From Rhodoferax sp. U11-2br (GTDB lineage Bacteria > Pseudomonadota > Gammaproteobacteria > Burkholderiales > Burkholderiaceae_C), in contig NZ_JAHFZF010000003.1 of NCBI RefSeq assembly GCF_018619435.1, forward strand, positions 124,001-188,000: DNA of 64,000 nucleotides. Reading direction: 5' to 3'. Position 1 is the first letter of the stretch; every line of letters begins with the position of its first letter. This document shows, piece by piece, positions 1 through 8,244 of the stretch. The notes below the pieces were generated by a model. It had not been told where the DNA came from. It saw only the letters and a list, made by a program, of their open reading frames with translations, and did not search any database. Both the position numbers and the translations under genes were made by a program.

Positions 1-1
1 A

Positions 2-1153
2 ACCCAGGCGCTGGACGTGGTCTGCCATCGCCCCAGCTATTTCCTGGATGCTCAACAACGGCTCATGCAGTGGCTGGAGGGTTCAGGCCGACTGGACCGG
101 GCCATCGAATTTTTGCCCGCGGACGAAGAGATCAGGCTGCGCCGAGCTACAGCAACAGGACTGAGCGCTCCTGAAAACGCGGTGTTGCTGGCCTATGCCA
201 AGATTGCTGTGTTCAACGATCTGATCGCCAGTGACCTGCCAGACGACCTGTTTTTCAACCGTTCACTGCAAGCTTATTTCCCGAAAGTTCTGACAGAAAA
301 ATTCAGCGCTGCCATAGCCTCGCACCCCCTCAAGCGCGAGATCATCGCCACTCATGTGACCAACACCTTGGTCAACCGCATGGGCGCGACCTTTGTCAAC
401 TTCCTGGCTGCAGAAGCCGCCGCCAAAACCGCTGACGTGGTGCGCGCCTATACCTTGGCGCGAGAGATTTTTGACCTGGAAACGCTGTGGGACCAGATTG
501 ACACTCTGGATGCCCAGATCCCCAGCGCCCTGCAGCTGAATTTGCTGGGCAAGCTGATGTCGATTGCCAAACGTGCGTCACGCTGGATGCTGCGCAAACG
601 TGACAAGGCGACAGATCTGCCGACCCTGATTACACGTTACCAACCTGGTGCCAGTGAGTTGCGTGCACACCTGGATGACTGGTTGCCTGAGGCCACCCAA
701 CAGGTCTGGCAACAGATGACCCAGGAGTGGGTGGACCAGGGTGTGGCCGTTGATCTGGCGCGACGACTGACCTCGCTCGAGTTTGCGTTTCCTGCCCTGG
801 ATCTGGTGGACCTCAGTGCGTCGGCCCATATCCCGCTGGAACAGGCCGCACGAACCTATTTTGCGGTGGCGGTCACCCTGGATTTGTCGGGCTGGCGCAC
901 ACAAATCAACCGCCTGCCGACAGACACCCTGTGGCAGACCCAGGCGCGCAGCAGTGCCCGAGACGACATTTATGCCATGGCGGGGCAGATCACCCAGACC
1001 GTGTTGACGCAGCACACCAGCGTGGACGATTGGTCGGCACGGCATGCTGGCCAGATCGGACGTTTGCGCCAGCTGTTGCAGACCATTGGGGCACAAGCGC
1101 CAGATCTGGCTCCGGTCTCGGTGGCCTTGCGGGAGTTGCGGCATTTAGCCTGA
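2..1153 (+). CDS. NAD-specific glutamate dehydrogenase, large GDH2-type, C-terminal part (5' truncated by window)
   Basis: The reading frame is open from the first bases of the window and ends at TGA 1151-1153, so this is the 3' end of a longer gene. The roughly 383 residues resemble the C-terminal helical region of the very large (about 180 kDa) NAD-dependent glutamate dehydrogenases of proteobacteria, which convert glutamate to 2-oxoglutarate and ammonium. Supporting stretches include LPADEEIRLRR, ITTHVTN-like IIATHVTNTLVNRMG, and a leucine-rich end. The catalytic domain lies upstream and is not visible, so the assignment rests on the C-terminal region alone. The gene is unrelated to the photosynthesis cluster and marks its left chromosomal flank. 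Confidence 0.8.
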   Translation, partial: TQALDVVCHRPSYFLDAQQRLMQWLEGSGRLDRAIEFLPADEEIRLRRATATGLSAPENAVLLAYAKIAVFNDLIASDLPDDLFFNRSLQAYFPKVLTEKFSAAIASHPLKREIIATHVTNTLVNRMGATFVNFLAAEAAAKTADVVRAYTLAREIFDLETLWDQIDTLDAQIPSALQLNLLGKLMSIAKRASRWMLRKRDKATDLPTLITRYQPGASELRAHLDDWLPEATQQVWQQMTQEWVDQGVAVDLARRLTSLEFAFPALDLVDLSASAHIPLEQAARTYFAVAVTLDLSGWRTQINRLPTDTLWQTQARSSARDDIYAMAGQITQTVLTQHTSVDDWSARHAGQIGRLRQLLQTIGAQAPDLAPVSVALRELRHLA

Positions 1154-1207
1154 TGTGTTGTGACCTGCTCAGGAGTCGCAGGCCGTGACGGCACATGAAC
1201 AGCCGGG

Positions 1208-1699
1208 TCAGGCCGAGGTGTTGAGCAAACGCCCCGTGGTTTTCTCAGGCGTTGTTTGCGCTTGTTGGCTGTAGTTTTTTTGCAGGGCAAGCGAGGGTGA
1301 CGCTTGGCTTGCCCAGGTCTGTGCCGCCAGTGTGAACAGGCTGTTGTTCACCATATTTTTCTGGGTGGTTGACAAGTCGACTTTCAGAATCGGTTTGGCC
1401 AAGTTAAACACACCCGCCAAAGTGCTTTCGTAGGTGGTTTGGCTCTGCAGCTGTGTTGTTGGGCTTGACTGGGATGTTGTTGGTGCGGCGCTGGGCGTTG
1501 TTTGAGCCTGTTTCTCAAAGTTTTGTGCCCGCTGGCGTGCTTGCTGCACCACACGGTCTTGCTCTTCTGCTTGCAAACGCAGGTTTTCGGCGTTGGCTTC
1601 GGCTTGGTCGGCCTCACGCCTGGCCTGTTGCACACGGCTTTTGAGCAGCGTGGACTGCAACGACGGTGTGGCACTGTTGGTGGCTGCCAAGGCGGCCAT
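1208..1699 (-). CDS. Hypothetical coiled-coil protein with C-terminal TTGRLLN tag
   Basis: A 163-residue protein of unknown function. Residues about 15-70 are rich in Ala, Glu, Gln and Arg with a heptad-like pattern (QQARREADQAEANAE), predicting a coiled coil. A Thr/Ser/Gln-rich linker follows, then a more ordered segment around FNLAKPILKVDLSTTQKNMV, and the protein ends in TTGRLLNTSA. The same ending, TTGRLLNVTA, closes the small protein encoded 24 bases upstream on the same strand, so the two probably form an operon and share a targeting or docking tag. There is no signal peptide or membrane segment. An AGGTG sequence precedes the chosen ATG. I do not recognise a family. Confidence 0.7.
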   Translation of the reverse strand: MAALAATNSATPSLQSTLLKSRVQQARREADQAEANAENLRLQAEEQDRVVQQARQRAQNFEKQAQTTPSAAPTTSQSSPTTQLQSQTTYESTLAGVFNLAKPILKVDLSTTQKNMVNNSLFTLAAQTWASQASPSLALQKNYSQQAQTTPEKTTGRLLNTSA

Positions 1700-1723
1700 G
1701 ATGGCACCTGTGCTGGGTGGTAA

Positions 1724-1918
1724 TCAGGCAGTGACGTTGAGCAGTCGCCCGGTGGTTTGACCCTGGGTGTTGACCACCGGTTTTTGGGGGGGTGTCTCGG
1801 CAGGCTTTGTTTCTGCCTTCTGCCCTTTTTCCTGCTCGCTTGTTTGCTTTGTTTTTTGTAGCTGCGTTGGCTGTTGGGTGGATTGCGTGGGTGACGTCCG
1901 GGTGCTTGAAATTTCCAT
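1724..1918 (-). CDS. Small Gln/Thr/Lys-rich hypothetical protein with C-terminal TTGRLLN tag
   Basis: A 64-residue, low-complexity, hydrophilic protein rich in Gln, Thr, Lys, Pro and Glu, probably disordered. Its last ten residues, TTGRLLNVTA, nearly repeat the end of the 163-residue protein encoded next on the same strand (TTGRLLNTSA). A good ribosome binding site (AGGAGT, about 6 bases before the ATG) supports real translation. No function can be assigned. The shared tail, found on two otherwise different proteins, is the only informative feature. Confidence 0.65.
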   Translation of the reverse strand: MEISSTRTSPTQSTQQPTQLQKTKQTSEQEKGQKAETKPAETPPQKPVVNTQGQTTGRLLNVTA

Positions 1919-1996
1919 GGTGTACTCCTGTCGCAGTCAGAGGGCCAGTTTACAAGTCTTGAGCCCGATGTTCAATCACTTTCAAATGCCATGCCG

Positions 1997-3772
1997 TCAT
2001 GCATGGAATTGCAGTGCCGCCAGTCCGGCGTAGACCCCACCCAAGGCCACCAGCTCGTTGTGGGTACCCTGTTCTACCAGCTGACCCGCGTCAATCACCA
2101 CAATCCGGTCGGCTTTTTGCACCGTTGCCAGTCGGTGCGCAATCACCAGGGTTGTGCGGCCACGCATGGCGGATTCCAGCGCCGCCTGCACCATGCGTTC
2201 ACTCTCGGCGTCGAGTGCGCTGGTGGCTTCGTCCAGCAGCAGCAGGGGTGGGTTCTTCAAGATGGCGCGGGCAATGGCGATACGCTGGCGTTGCCCGCCG
2301 CTCAGGCGCACCCCCCGTTCGCCCAGGAAGGTGTCATAGCCCTGGGGCAGCTTGGTGATGAAGCCATCTGCGAACGCAGCCACGGCCGCCGCCTTGACCT
2401 CGGTATCTGTGGCATCCGGTCTGCCATACCGAATGTTCTCGAGCGCACTGGTTGAGAAGACCACCGCATCTTGCGGCACGATGCCAATGTGCTGGCGCAA
2501 GTCCTGCAACGACAGCTCGCGCGTGGCCACCCCGTCGAGCAGGATGCGGCCTTCCTGGGTGTCGTAAAACCGCAGCAGCAGCTGAAACACCGTGCTTTTA
2601 CCGGCGCCGCTGGGCCCGACCAGGGCCACGGTCTGCCCCGCACTGACGAGTAATGAAAAACCACGCAACGCCGCCTGATTCGGCCGCGACGGGTAATGAA
2701 AAGTGATGTTCTCAAAAGTAATAGCGCTGCCCTCCTTGGATATAAGGGCTACAGCCGGATTAGAGGGCGAAGTGATGGGGGACTGGCTGGCCAGCAGTTC
2801 CATCAGCCGTTCAGTCGCTCCGGCGGCACGTAACAAATCGCCATACACCTCGCTCAGCACCGCAAAGGCACTGGCCAGAATGATCACGTAAACCACGGTC
2901 TGGCCCAGATGTCCAGCCGAAATGCGCCCGGCCAGCACCGCCTGTGTGCCCTGGTACAAGCCCCAGAGCAGCGCCGCCGAGGTGGCGACGATGATAAAAG
3001 CCACCAGGCCCGAGCGGGTGCGGGTGCGCCGCACTGCCACCTCAAACGCGGTCTCGGTGGCCTGGATAAAGCGCGTTGTCTCTCGTCCTTCGGCGGTATA
3101 ACTTTGCACCACCGGAATCGCGTTGAGTACCTCGGCTGCTATGGCACTGGAGTCGGCGGCCCGGTCCTGGCTGTCGCGCGAGAGTTTGCGCACCCGGCGT
3201 CCAAACGCCGCCGCCGGCACCACAATCAGGGCCAGCATCAGCAGCACCTGGGCCATCACCAGCGGGTTGGTCCACACCAAAATGCCCAGGGCGCCCAGGC
3301 CCATCACCAGGTTGCGCAGACCCTGGCTCAGTGAGGAACCGACAACCGTTTGTACCAGCGTGGTGTCAGCCGACAGGCGCGACAGCACCTCGCCCGTCTG
3401 GGTGGTTTCGAAAAACTCCGGGCTTTGCTGCAGCACATGGCTGTAAACGGCGTTGCGCAGGTCGGCGCTGATGCGCTCGCCCAGCCAGCTCACCATGTAA
3501 AAGCGCGCCGCCGAGAACACCCCCAATGCCACCGCAACCCCGAACAGCAAGGCGAAATGGTCGCGCATCGCCAGCATGCGTTCACCGGGGTCGGTCTGGA
3601 CCAGGCCGCTGTCAATCAGGCTGCGCAGTGCCCATGGAAAGGCCAACGTGCTGGCGGCGGCCAGTATCAAAAACACCAGGGCCAGGCCAATGCGCAGGCG
3701 GTAGGGCCGCAAGAAGGGCAGGAGGCCGGAGAGTGATGTCGGGCTGGATGCGGGGGAGACGGTCTCAGTCAT
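1997..3772 (-). CDS. ABC exporter, fused membrane and ATPase domains (MsbA/LmrA type)
   Basis: A 591-residue half-transporter: six membrane helices in residues about 25-310, then an ATP-binding domain. The ATPase motifs are all present: Walker A GPSGAGKST, ABC signature LSGGQRQRIAIARA, Walker B LLLLDEATSAL, and the H-loop in VIAHRLATV. Proteins of this family work as homodimers in the inner membrane and export lipids, peptides or drugs; the substrate cannot be told from sequence. The linker between the two domains (around residues 330-350) is encoded partly by a short inverted-repeat element at 2721-2756 that also occurs elsewhere in the window. It appears to be a single-gene unit between the small tagged proteins and the ppaA-like gene, with no evident tie to photosynthesis. 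Confidence 0.93.
   Translation of the reverse strand: MTETVSPASSPTSLSGLLPFLRPYRLRIGLALVFLILAAASTLAFPWALRSLIDSGLVQTDPGERMLAMRDHFALLFGVAVALGVFSAARFYMVSWLGERISADLRNAVYSHVLQQSPEFFETTQTGEVLSRLSADTTLVQTVVGSSLSQGLRNLVMGLGALGILVWTNPLVMAQVLLMLALIVVPAAAFGRRVRKLSRDSQDRAADSSAIAAEVLNAIPVVQSYTAEGRETTRFIQATETAFEVAVRRTRTRSGLVAFIIVATSAALLWGLYQGTQAVLAGRISAGHLGQTVVYVIILASAFAVLSEVYGDLLRAAGATERLMELLASQSPITSPSNPAVALISKEGSAITFENITFHYPSRPNQAALRGFSLLVSAGQTVALVGPSGAGKSTVFQLLLRFYDTQEGRILLDGVATRELSLQDLRQHIGIVPQDAVVFSTSALENIRYGRPDATDTEVKAAAVAAFADGFITKLPQGYDTFLGERGVRLSGGQRQRIAIARAILKNPPLLLLDEATSALDAESERMVQAALESAMRGRTTLVIAHRLATVQKADRIVVIDAGQLVEQGTHNELVALGGVYAGLAALQFHA
2721..2756. repeat. Short imperfect palindromic repeat, copy 1, inside ABC exporter gene
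   Basis: The element reads ATAGC..CTGCCCTCCTT.GATATAAGGGCTACAGC and can fold through GCCCT (2729-2733) and AGGGC (2745-2749). It resembles the elements at 49511-49545 and 50780-50815, which share an AGC..CT.GCCC core and an AAGG.CT arm. Here it lies in frame in the linker between the membrane and ATPase domains. Similarity was judged by eye from three copies only. Confidence 0.45.
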
Positions 3773-3945
3773 GGGGCAGAGTGCTGTTCATGGGGTCGGT
3801 GATACCACCGCATAGATGCAAGCAGGAGCCAGCCAGTTTACGTGTCCTGGTTGTTGGTACCCGCCTGTGCAGGTGTTTGACCTTGTGCTCCCTGCGCGCT
3901 TCTGGCGCTGCAGGGTTTGCGCACCCCCCGCAGGATCAGCGCGTA

Positions 3946-4782
3946 TTAAGTGCCCACCAGCAACGATGCCAGCTGAACCCCTTCGATGGCATCTGTGGAA
4001 ATGCCGTCGGCGCCCAGACTCTCAGCGCTGAGATCAAACGCAGAAAAGACCGGACCACCCAACAGCACAGGGATGTTGGGATTGCGTGACTGCCTCTTCA
4101 GATCAGAAATCAGGTCTGCAAGATGGTCGAGCTGTTCTGTCACGCCCACCGACAGGCCAACTAGGTCAAACCATTCATTTCGGGCGGCATGGCAGAGTTG
4201 GGAGGGCGTGCCAGCCACTTCAATGACAACCTGCCAGCCGTCTTTGCGGAAAAACTCAGACACCATGGCCAAGCCCAGGATGTGTTGTGACCCAGGTGCC
4301 GAGGCCAGCATCACCCGCTTGGACACACCCGCCTTTTGCGGGCCACTTTGATACTCGTAACCAATTCGATGGGTGATTTGGTGCATGCGCAGCAGCCCCA
4401 TGGTGACCTGGCTGAAATCGGCACGTTCAGATTCCCACATCAATCCCAGGTGGCGGGCAGCGGGCGCGATCAAGTTCAAAAAAATGCTGTCGTTGTCAAC
4501 GTGGTCCAGCAGCAGCTTTTCGATGAACTCAAGCACTTCGTCAGAGCCACGGGACACACATAACTCGGCAAAGGCGGCGATCTCGGCTTGCAGAGGCTGG
4601 TAAGCCAGTTTGAAGTGTTGTGCGTTGGCCGCCCCCGGCCGCGGGTGGGCCTCCAAAAGCCGCGGGATGATCTGACTCTCGATCACACTGCGCAGTGAAC
4701 CCGAACACACATCCTCTGTCACAGGGTTGACGGGCCTGATGGGCACACGGGGTACCGATAAACGGATAGCACTGTTCAACAT
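3946..4782 (-). CDS. ppaA: PpaA/AerR-type regulator with B12-binding (SCHIC-like) domain
   Basis: A 278-residue cytoplasmic regulator. The N-terminal half is helical and contains HLGLMWESERADFSQVTMG (about 111-129), the pattern of the helical cap of B12-binding light sensors. The C-terminal half has the Rossmann-like cobalamin-binding fold, with the SQH..G version of the B12 motif (His167, Gly170), as in PpaA and AerR of Rhodobacter, which bind cobalamin or heme and modulate PpsR/CrtJ. It is divergent from crtE, 319 bases away, and is one of two such genes in the cluster; the other precedes ppsR at 38.2 kb. By position and motif it is likely an antirepressor or co-regulator responding to light or oxygen. 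Which ligand it binds cannot be told here. Confidence 0.85.
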   Translation of the reverse strand: MLNSAIRLSVPRVPIRPVNPVTEDVCSGSLRSVIESQIIPRLLEAHPRPGAANAQHFKLAYQPLQAEIAAFAELCVSRGSDEVLEFIEKLLLDHVDNDSIFLNLIAPAARHLGLMWESERADFSQVTMGLLRMHQITHRIGYEYQSGPQKAGVSKRVMLASAPGSQHILGLAMVSEFFRKDGWQVVIEVAGTPSQLCHAARNEWFDLVGLSVGVTEQLDHLADLISDLKRQSRNPNIPVLLGGPVFSAFDLSAESLGADGISTDAIEGVQLASLLVGT

Positions 4783-5018
4783 GTTGCTCTCTGTAGGTTG
4801 CCGCGCTGTCAGCGTTAAGTGGACCTGGCTGGAAACGAATTCAGGCCGGACGCTGAAGATAGTAACCCCAATGTTTGGTTACGGCTACCTCAAAAATCAA
4901 GTCAGCATCTTGAAAGAAAGTATTGTCATGAAACGTTCTGTGGGTATTGAGGCTCTGCTTTGTCAGCTGGACAGCGAGCCCTTGATCCGCTCCGGGCACA
5001 GTAGGCACATTAAAAATG

Positions 5019-5036
5019 TGTAAATATTTGTTGACA
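5019..5036. promoter_or_regulatory. PpsR/CrtJ operator, crtE upstream site
   Basis: Exact TGT-N12-ACA palindrome, TGTAAATATTTGTTGACA, the known recognition sequence of PpsR/CrtJ. Its right half forms the -35 box TTGACA of the crtE promoter, so binding should block RNA polymerase. A second exact site lies 50 bases downstream, an arrangement that fits cooperative repression. Confidence 0.85.
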
Positions 5037-5058
5037 AGTTGCGGCGCTTATATATAGT
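5031..5058 (+). promoter_or_regulatory. Sigma70-type promoter of the crtE superoperon
   Basis: TTGACA at 5031-5036, a 16-base spacer and TATAGT at 5053-5058. The expected start point is near 5065, giving a leader of about 37 bases before the crtE ATG. The -35 box is embedded in the PpsR-type operator. Inferred from sequence only. Confidence 0.75.
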
Positions 5059-5068
5059 GCTGCACAAA

Positions 5069-5086
5069 TGTCAAGCTAATGTGACA
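5069..5086. promoter_or_regulatory. PpsR/CrtJ operator, crtE downstream site
   Basis: Exact TGT-N12-ACA palindrome, TGTCAAGCTAATGTGACA, just downstream of the predicted crtE transcription start. With the site at 5019-5036 it brackets the promoter, as expected for a strongly repressed photosynthesis promoter. Confidence 0.8.
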
Positions 5087-5101
5087 CAAAAGCGAGGCCC
5101 T

Positions 5102-6007
5102 ATGGATTTGTTAAAGCGCGCTGAGAACGCCCTGGAATTTCACTTTGGCAGAGCCGTTGGCTCGGGTGCGCCCCCTAGGCTGGTGGAGGCCATGCGCCAT
5201 GCTGTTTTTTCAGGTGGTGCCAGGGTGCGACCCCAGTTGGTCCTGTCGGTGGCCATGGCGTGTGGTGAAGACGCCGTGGAGCTGACGGATGCTGCGGCCT
5301 GTGCGGTCGAGTTGATGCATTGCGCATCTCTGGTGCATGACGACATGCCTACATTTGACAACGCAGATATCCGCCGCGGCAGGCCAACGGTGCACAAAGC
5401 CTTTGGGGAACCCTTGGCCCTGCTGGCGGGCGACGCCTTGATTGTGATGGCCTACCAAGTTTTGCTCAATGCCGGTCAAGCCTATCCGGACCGTCTGGTG
5501 GCCTTGATGCAGAACCTGAGCGCGGGTGTTGGCTTGCCTTCGGGCATAGTGGCGGGTCAGGCCTGGGAATGTGAGGTCAAAGCAGACCTGGGCCAATACC
5601 AGCGTGCCAAAACCGGCGCCCTGTTTGTGGCGGCCACCTGCGCGGGGGCTTTGTCGTGTGCCAGTGATGCCAGCCCGTGGGCAGCTTTGGGTGCCAATCT
5701 GGGTGAGGCCTACCAAGTGGCCGATGACATCCGTGATGTCATGGGGCAAGTTATTTTGATGGGCAAGCCTGTGGGGCAGGACGCTTTGCATGCTCGCCCC
5801 AGTGCCGCCAGTGAACTCGGTCTGGACGGTGCCATGGCGCATTTTCAGTCGCTTATTGAGCAGGCTGTTGACTGCATCCCCCAGTGCTCTCACCGTGGTT
5901 TGTTGCAGCAGCTGGTGCATCGTGAGGCTGAGCGGCTGGTGCCCAGTGCCGCCTTTGCCGAGTATCGGAGCCAACAGAGCGCACCCCCCCAAAGCATCTC
6001 CGCTTGA
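5102..6007 (+). CDS. crtE: Geranylgeranyl diphosphate synthase
   Basis: A 301-residue polyprenyl synthetase that makes geranylgeranyl diphosphate, precursor of both carotenoids and the bacteriochlorophyll side chain. The two Asp-rich substrate-binding motifs are visible: LVHDDMPTFDNADIRRG and YQVADDIRD. Start chosen at ATG 5102 (protein begins MDLLKRAENALEF); an in-frame extension upstream would overlap the operator. The ribosome binding site is weak (GAGG, 4 bases before ATG). It is first in the run crtE-crtF-bchCXYZ-puf, and PpsR-type operators flank its promoter. Confidence 0.95.
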   Translation: MDLLKRAENALEFHFGRAVGSGAPPRLVEAMRHAVFSGGARVRPQLVLSVAMACGEDAVELTDAAACAVELMHCASLVHDDMPTFDNADIRRGRPTVHKAFGEPLALLAGDALIVMAYQVLLNAGQAYPDRLVALMQNLSAGVGLPSGIVAGQAWECEVKADLGQYQRAKTGALFVAATCAGALSCASDASPWAALGANLGEAYQVADDIRDVMGQVILMGKPVGQDALHARPSAASELGLDGAMAHFQSLIEQAVDCIPQCSHRGLLQQLVHREAERLVPSAAFAEYRSQQSAPPQSISA

Positions 6008-6035
6008 ACGGGTCGGATAGGTCACATTTCGGACA

Positions 6036-7217
6036 TTGACTGTGGAACATTTGGATCTTGCCAGGCTGTCCCCTGCTGGCATCACAAGCCAGTCCTGGAT
6101 GGATGGTATTCATCAGAAAATTGACGCGTGGATGACGTCGCCGGGCCTGTATCGGACCTCCATCTCCAACCCTTTGACACGCTGGTTCACCCGCCGAAGG
6201 ACCAAGCAGGTTTTTGATCTGATGTCTGGCTTTGTCCATTCCCAGGTGCTGTTGTCCTGCGTCAAGCTCAATATCTTCTCGATCGTGCGCCAGGCGCCGG
6301 TCACCTTGGAGGAGCTGTCAACACGCTGCCAGGTCCCCGCGCCGGTGTTGCAGCGGCTTGTTCTATCGGCCATTGCACTACGTTTATTGGAGCATAGAAG
6401 CCTTTTTCGTATTGGTCTAGGAGCACTTGGGGCACCTCTTGCTGCCCATGAAGGTGTGCGTGCCATGGTTGAGCACAACCATCTGCTCTACCGTGACATG
6501 ACTGAACCGCTCGATTTTCTGCGTGACACCTGGCGCGGTGGCATGGCGGGTTATTGGCCGTATGCCCACTCAGACTCTCCGGCCCAGGATTCGGTTGCCA
6601 AGCTCGATCAGGTCGGGCGGTATTCGGCGTTGATGGCTGCTTCACAGAACTTTGTGATCGAAGAGATTGTGAGCGCCTACTCTTTCAAAAAGCATCGTTG
6701 CATGATGGATGTGGGTTGCGGTATGGGGCGGTTTGTGGCCGCTGTGGCGCAACGTGAGTCACAACTCAAGTTCAAACTGTTTGACCTGCCTGCCGTGTTG
6801 GCATTGACGCAGAAAAACCATGCCAGCTTGGGTCTCGAATCCCGGATGTCCTACCACCCGGGCAGTTTCTTCCATGACGCTCTGCCAGAAGGGGCCGATC
6901 TGGTGACCTTGGTACGTGTGGCGCATGACCATCCGGATGGCGCGGTGTTGGGCGTCATGAAAAGGATCTACCAGGCGCTGCCTGCGGGGGGCACGCTCCT
7001 GTTGGCTGAACCCATGGCGCAGGAGCCGGGTGACAAACCACTGGGCGACGCCTACTTTCATCTGTACCTGCTGGCCATGGGTGCTGGCCGTTACCGCACC
7101 CCCAGTGAGTTGACGGCCATGCTGCAAGAGAGTGGCTTTGAGCGCGTTGCGTTGATTCCCAATGCCATGCCCATCCACACGCGGCTGCTGGTGGCCCGTA
7201 AGCCTGGGGCAATCTAG
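6036..7217 (+). CDS. crtF: Hydroxyneurosporene/demethylspheroidene O-methyltransferase
   Basis: A SAM-dependent methyltransferase of about 393 residues that methylates the tertiary hydroxyl introduced by CrtC. The N-terminal part (about 70-150) is the dimerisation/winged-helix region of plant-type O-methyltransferases. The SAM site is MMDVGCGMGRFVAAVAQ, and RVAHDHPD contains the catalytic His region. The start is uncertain: TTG 6036 and GTG 6042 give the longest forms, while ATG 6099 would still keep the conserved SNPLTRWFTRRR segment; none has a strong ribosome binding site. It lies 28 bases after crtE and is probably co-transcribed with it. Confidence 0.93.
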   Translation: MTVEHLDLARLSPAGITSQSWMDGIHQKIDAWMTSPGLYRTSISNPLTRWFTRRRTKQVFDLMSGFVHSQVLLSCVKLNIFSIVRQAPVTLEELSTRCQVPAPVLQRLVLSAIALRLLEHRSLFRIGLGALGAPLAAHEGVRAMVEHNHLLYRDMTEPLDFLRDTWRGGMAGYWPYAHSDSPAQDSVAKLDQVGRYSALMAASQNFVIEEIVSAYSFKKHRCMMDVGCGMGRFVAAVAQRESQLKFKLFDLPAVLALTQKNHASLGLESRMSYHPGSFFHDALPEGADLVTLVRVAHDHPDGAVLGVMKRIYQALPAGGTLLLAEPMAQEPGDKPLGDAYFHLYLLAMGAGRYRTPSELTAMLQESGFERVALIPNAMPIHTRLLVARKPGAI

Positions 7218-7244
7218 GTATTTACCCTAGGCAAATGATTAAAC

Positions 7245-7262
7245 TGTAAATTCAAGTTGACA
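7245..7262. promoter_or_regulatory. PpsR/CrtJ operator upstream of bchC
   Basis: Exact TGT-N12-ACA palindrome, TGTAAATTCAAGTTGACA, whose right half is the TTGACA -35 box of the bchC promoter. A partial second copy, TGT-N12-AGA, follows at 7265-7282. Repression of bchC by CrtJ is known in Rhodobacter. Confidence 0.85.
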
Positions 7263-7284
7263 AATGTGAATGTCAACCTAGAAT
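7257..7284 (+). promoter_or_regulatory. bchC promoter, start point predicted at or near the bchC ATG
   Basis: TTGACA 7257-7262, a 16-base spacer, TAGAAT 7279-7284. Transcription would begin about 7290-7292, essentially at the bchC start codon (7291), so the mRNA may be leaderless. No Shine-Dalgarno sequence precedes that ATG. Confidence 0.65.
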
Positions 7285-7290
7285 TAAATT

Positions 7291-8244
7291 ATGAAAGCAC
7301 AAGCCATCGTTTTCGAGCAACCCAGACATTTGTCTGTGCAGTCTTTGGACTTGCCTGAGCTGATGGACCACCAGGTTCATGTTCAGGTGGAGTACAGCGG
7401 CATCAGCACCGGCACGGAAAGATTGTTGTGGGATGGCAGCATGCCGGCGTTTCCGGGCATGGGTTATCCCTTGGTGCCAGGTTATGAGACAGTGGGTCGT
7501 GTGGTCAGGGTTGCTGGCGACAGCTCGCTGTCAGTGGGTCAGCGGGTGTTTTTGCCGGGTGCCAACTGTTTTCAGGGTGTTCGCAACCTGTTTGGCGGCT
7601 CGGCCTCTGACTTGGTTGTGCCTCAGGAACGTGCTATTCCGGTGCCAGAAAGTCTTGGCGCGCAAGCGGTTCTGCTGGCTTTGGCGGCTACGGCCTACCA
7701 TGCCGTAGCTGGTGGTGGCAAACGTGAAGTGATCACGTCACCGGACCTGATTGTGGGTCATGGTGTGATGGGTCGTTTGCTGGCGCGCCTGACGGTGGCT
7801 GCTGGTGCACCTGAGCCCACTGTTTGGGAAACACAGGCTGTGCGCATGGACGGTGCCGAGGGCTACCGCGTGGTGCATCCCGATGATGACCCACGCAAGG
7901 ACTACAAAGCCATCTATGACGTCAGTGGCGACAGCAACTTGCTCGACAAGTTGATTTTGCGCCTGGCTCCGGGGGGCGAAGTGGTGCTGGCTGGTTTTTA
8001 CAAGCAAGATTTGCATTTCGCCTACGCGCCAGCGTTCATGAGAGAGGCTCAAATTCGCACTGCCGCAGAGTGGAAAAGAGCCGACTTGTTGGCGGTGACC
8101 GAGTTGGTCACCACGGGCAGGTTGTCGCTGGAAGGTTTGATCACACATCACCAGTCGCCTAGAAATGCCCTGGCGGCCTATGAGGTGGCTTTTGGTGATC
8201 CGTTGTGTCTCAAAATGATTATGGATTGGAGTGCCAACGCATGA
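7291..8244 (+). CDS. bchC: 3-hydroxyethyl bacteriochlorophyllide a dehydrogenase (BchC)
   Basis: A 317-residue zinc-type alcohol dehydrogenase relative that oxidises the C3 hydroxyethyl group to acetyl near the end of bacteriochlorophyllide a synthesis. The N-terminus KAQAIVFEQPRHLSVQ, the GroES-like GISTGTERLLWDGSMP stretch and the cofactor-binding part around LIVGHGVMGRLLARL match the family. Start ATG 7291 follows the usual BchC N-terminus and lies on the predicted transcription start, without a ribosome binding site. Its stop overlaps the bchX start by 4 bases (ATGA). It has its own PpsR-controlled promoter inside the crt-bch-puf superoperon. Confidence 0.95.
   Translation: MKAQAIVFEQPRHLSVQSLDLPELMDHQVHVQVEYSGISTGTERLLWDGSMPAFPGMGYPLVPGYETVGRVVRVAGDSSLSVGQRVFLPGANCFQGVRNLFGGSASDLVVPQERAIPVPESLGAQAVLLALAATAYHAVAGGGKREVITSPDLIVGHGVMGRLLARLTVAAGAPEPTVWETQAVRMDGAEGYRVVHPDDDPRKDYKAIYDVSGDSNLLDKLILRLAPGGEVVLAGFYKQDLHFAYAPAFMREAQIRTAAEWKRADLLAVTELVTTGRLSLEGLITHHQSPRNALAAYEVAFGDPLCLKMIMDWSANA

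Larger units (their letters stand above)
4783..5101. other. Divergent control region between ppaA-like gene and crtE
   Basis: These 319 bases hold two TGT-N12-ACA operators, the crtE promoter (listed separately) and a hairpin with arms GTAACC (4862-4867) and GGTTAC (4877-4882). A short frame of 50 codons (4871-5023) is open, but it has no clear ribosome binding site and runs into the first operator, so I do not call it a gene. An AGAGAG sequence lies just upstream of the ppaA-like ATG on the minus strand. Confidence 0.6.

Noticed and set aside
396..1290. Long open frames on the minus strand opposite the glutamate dehydrogenase end
   Set aside because: They mirror a well-supported coding frame and show no family features; they are antisense shadows of a G+C-rich gene.
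4871..5023. Possible 50-codon gene upstream of crtE
   Set aside because: No convincing ribosome binding site, no recognisable protein features, and the frame runs into the first PpsR-type operator.
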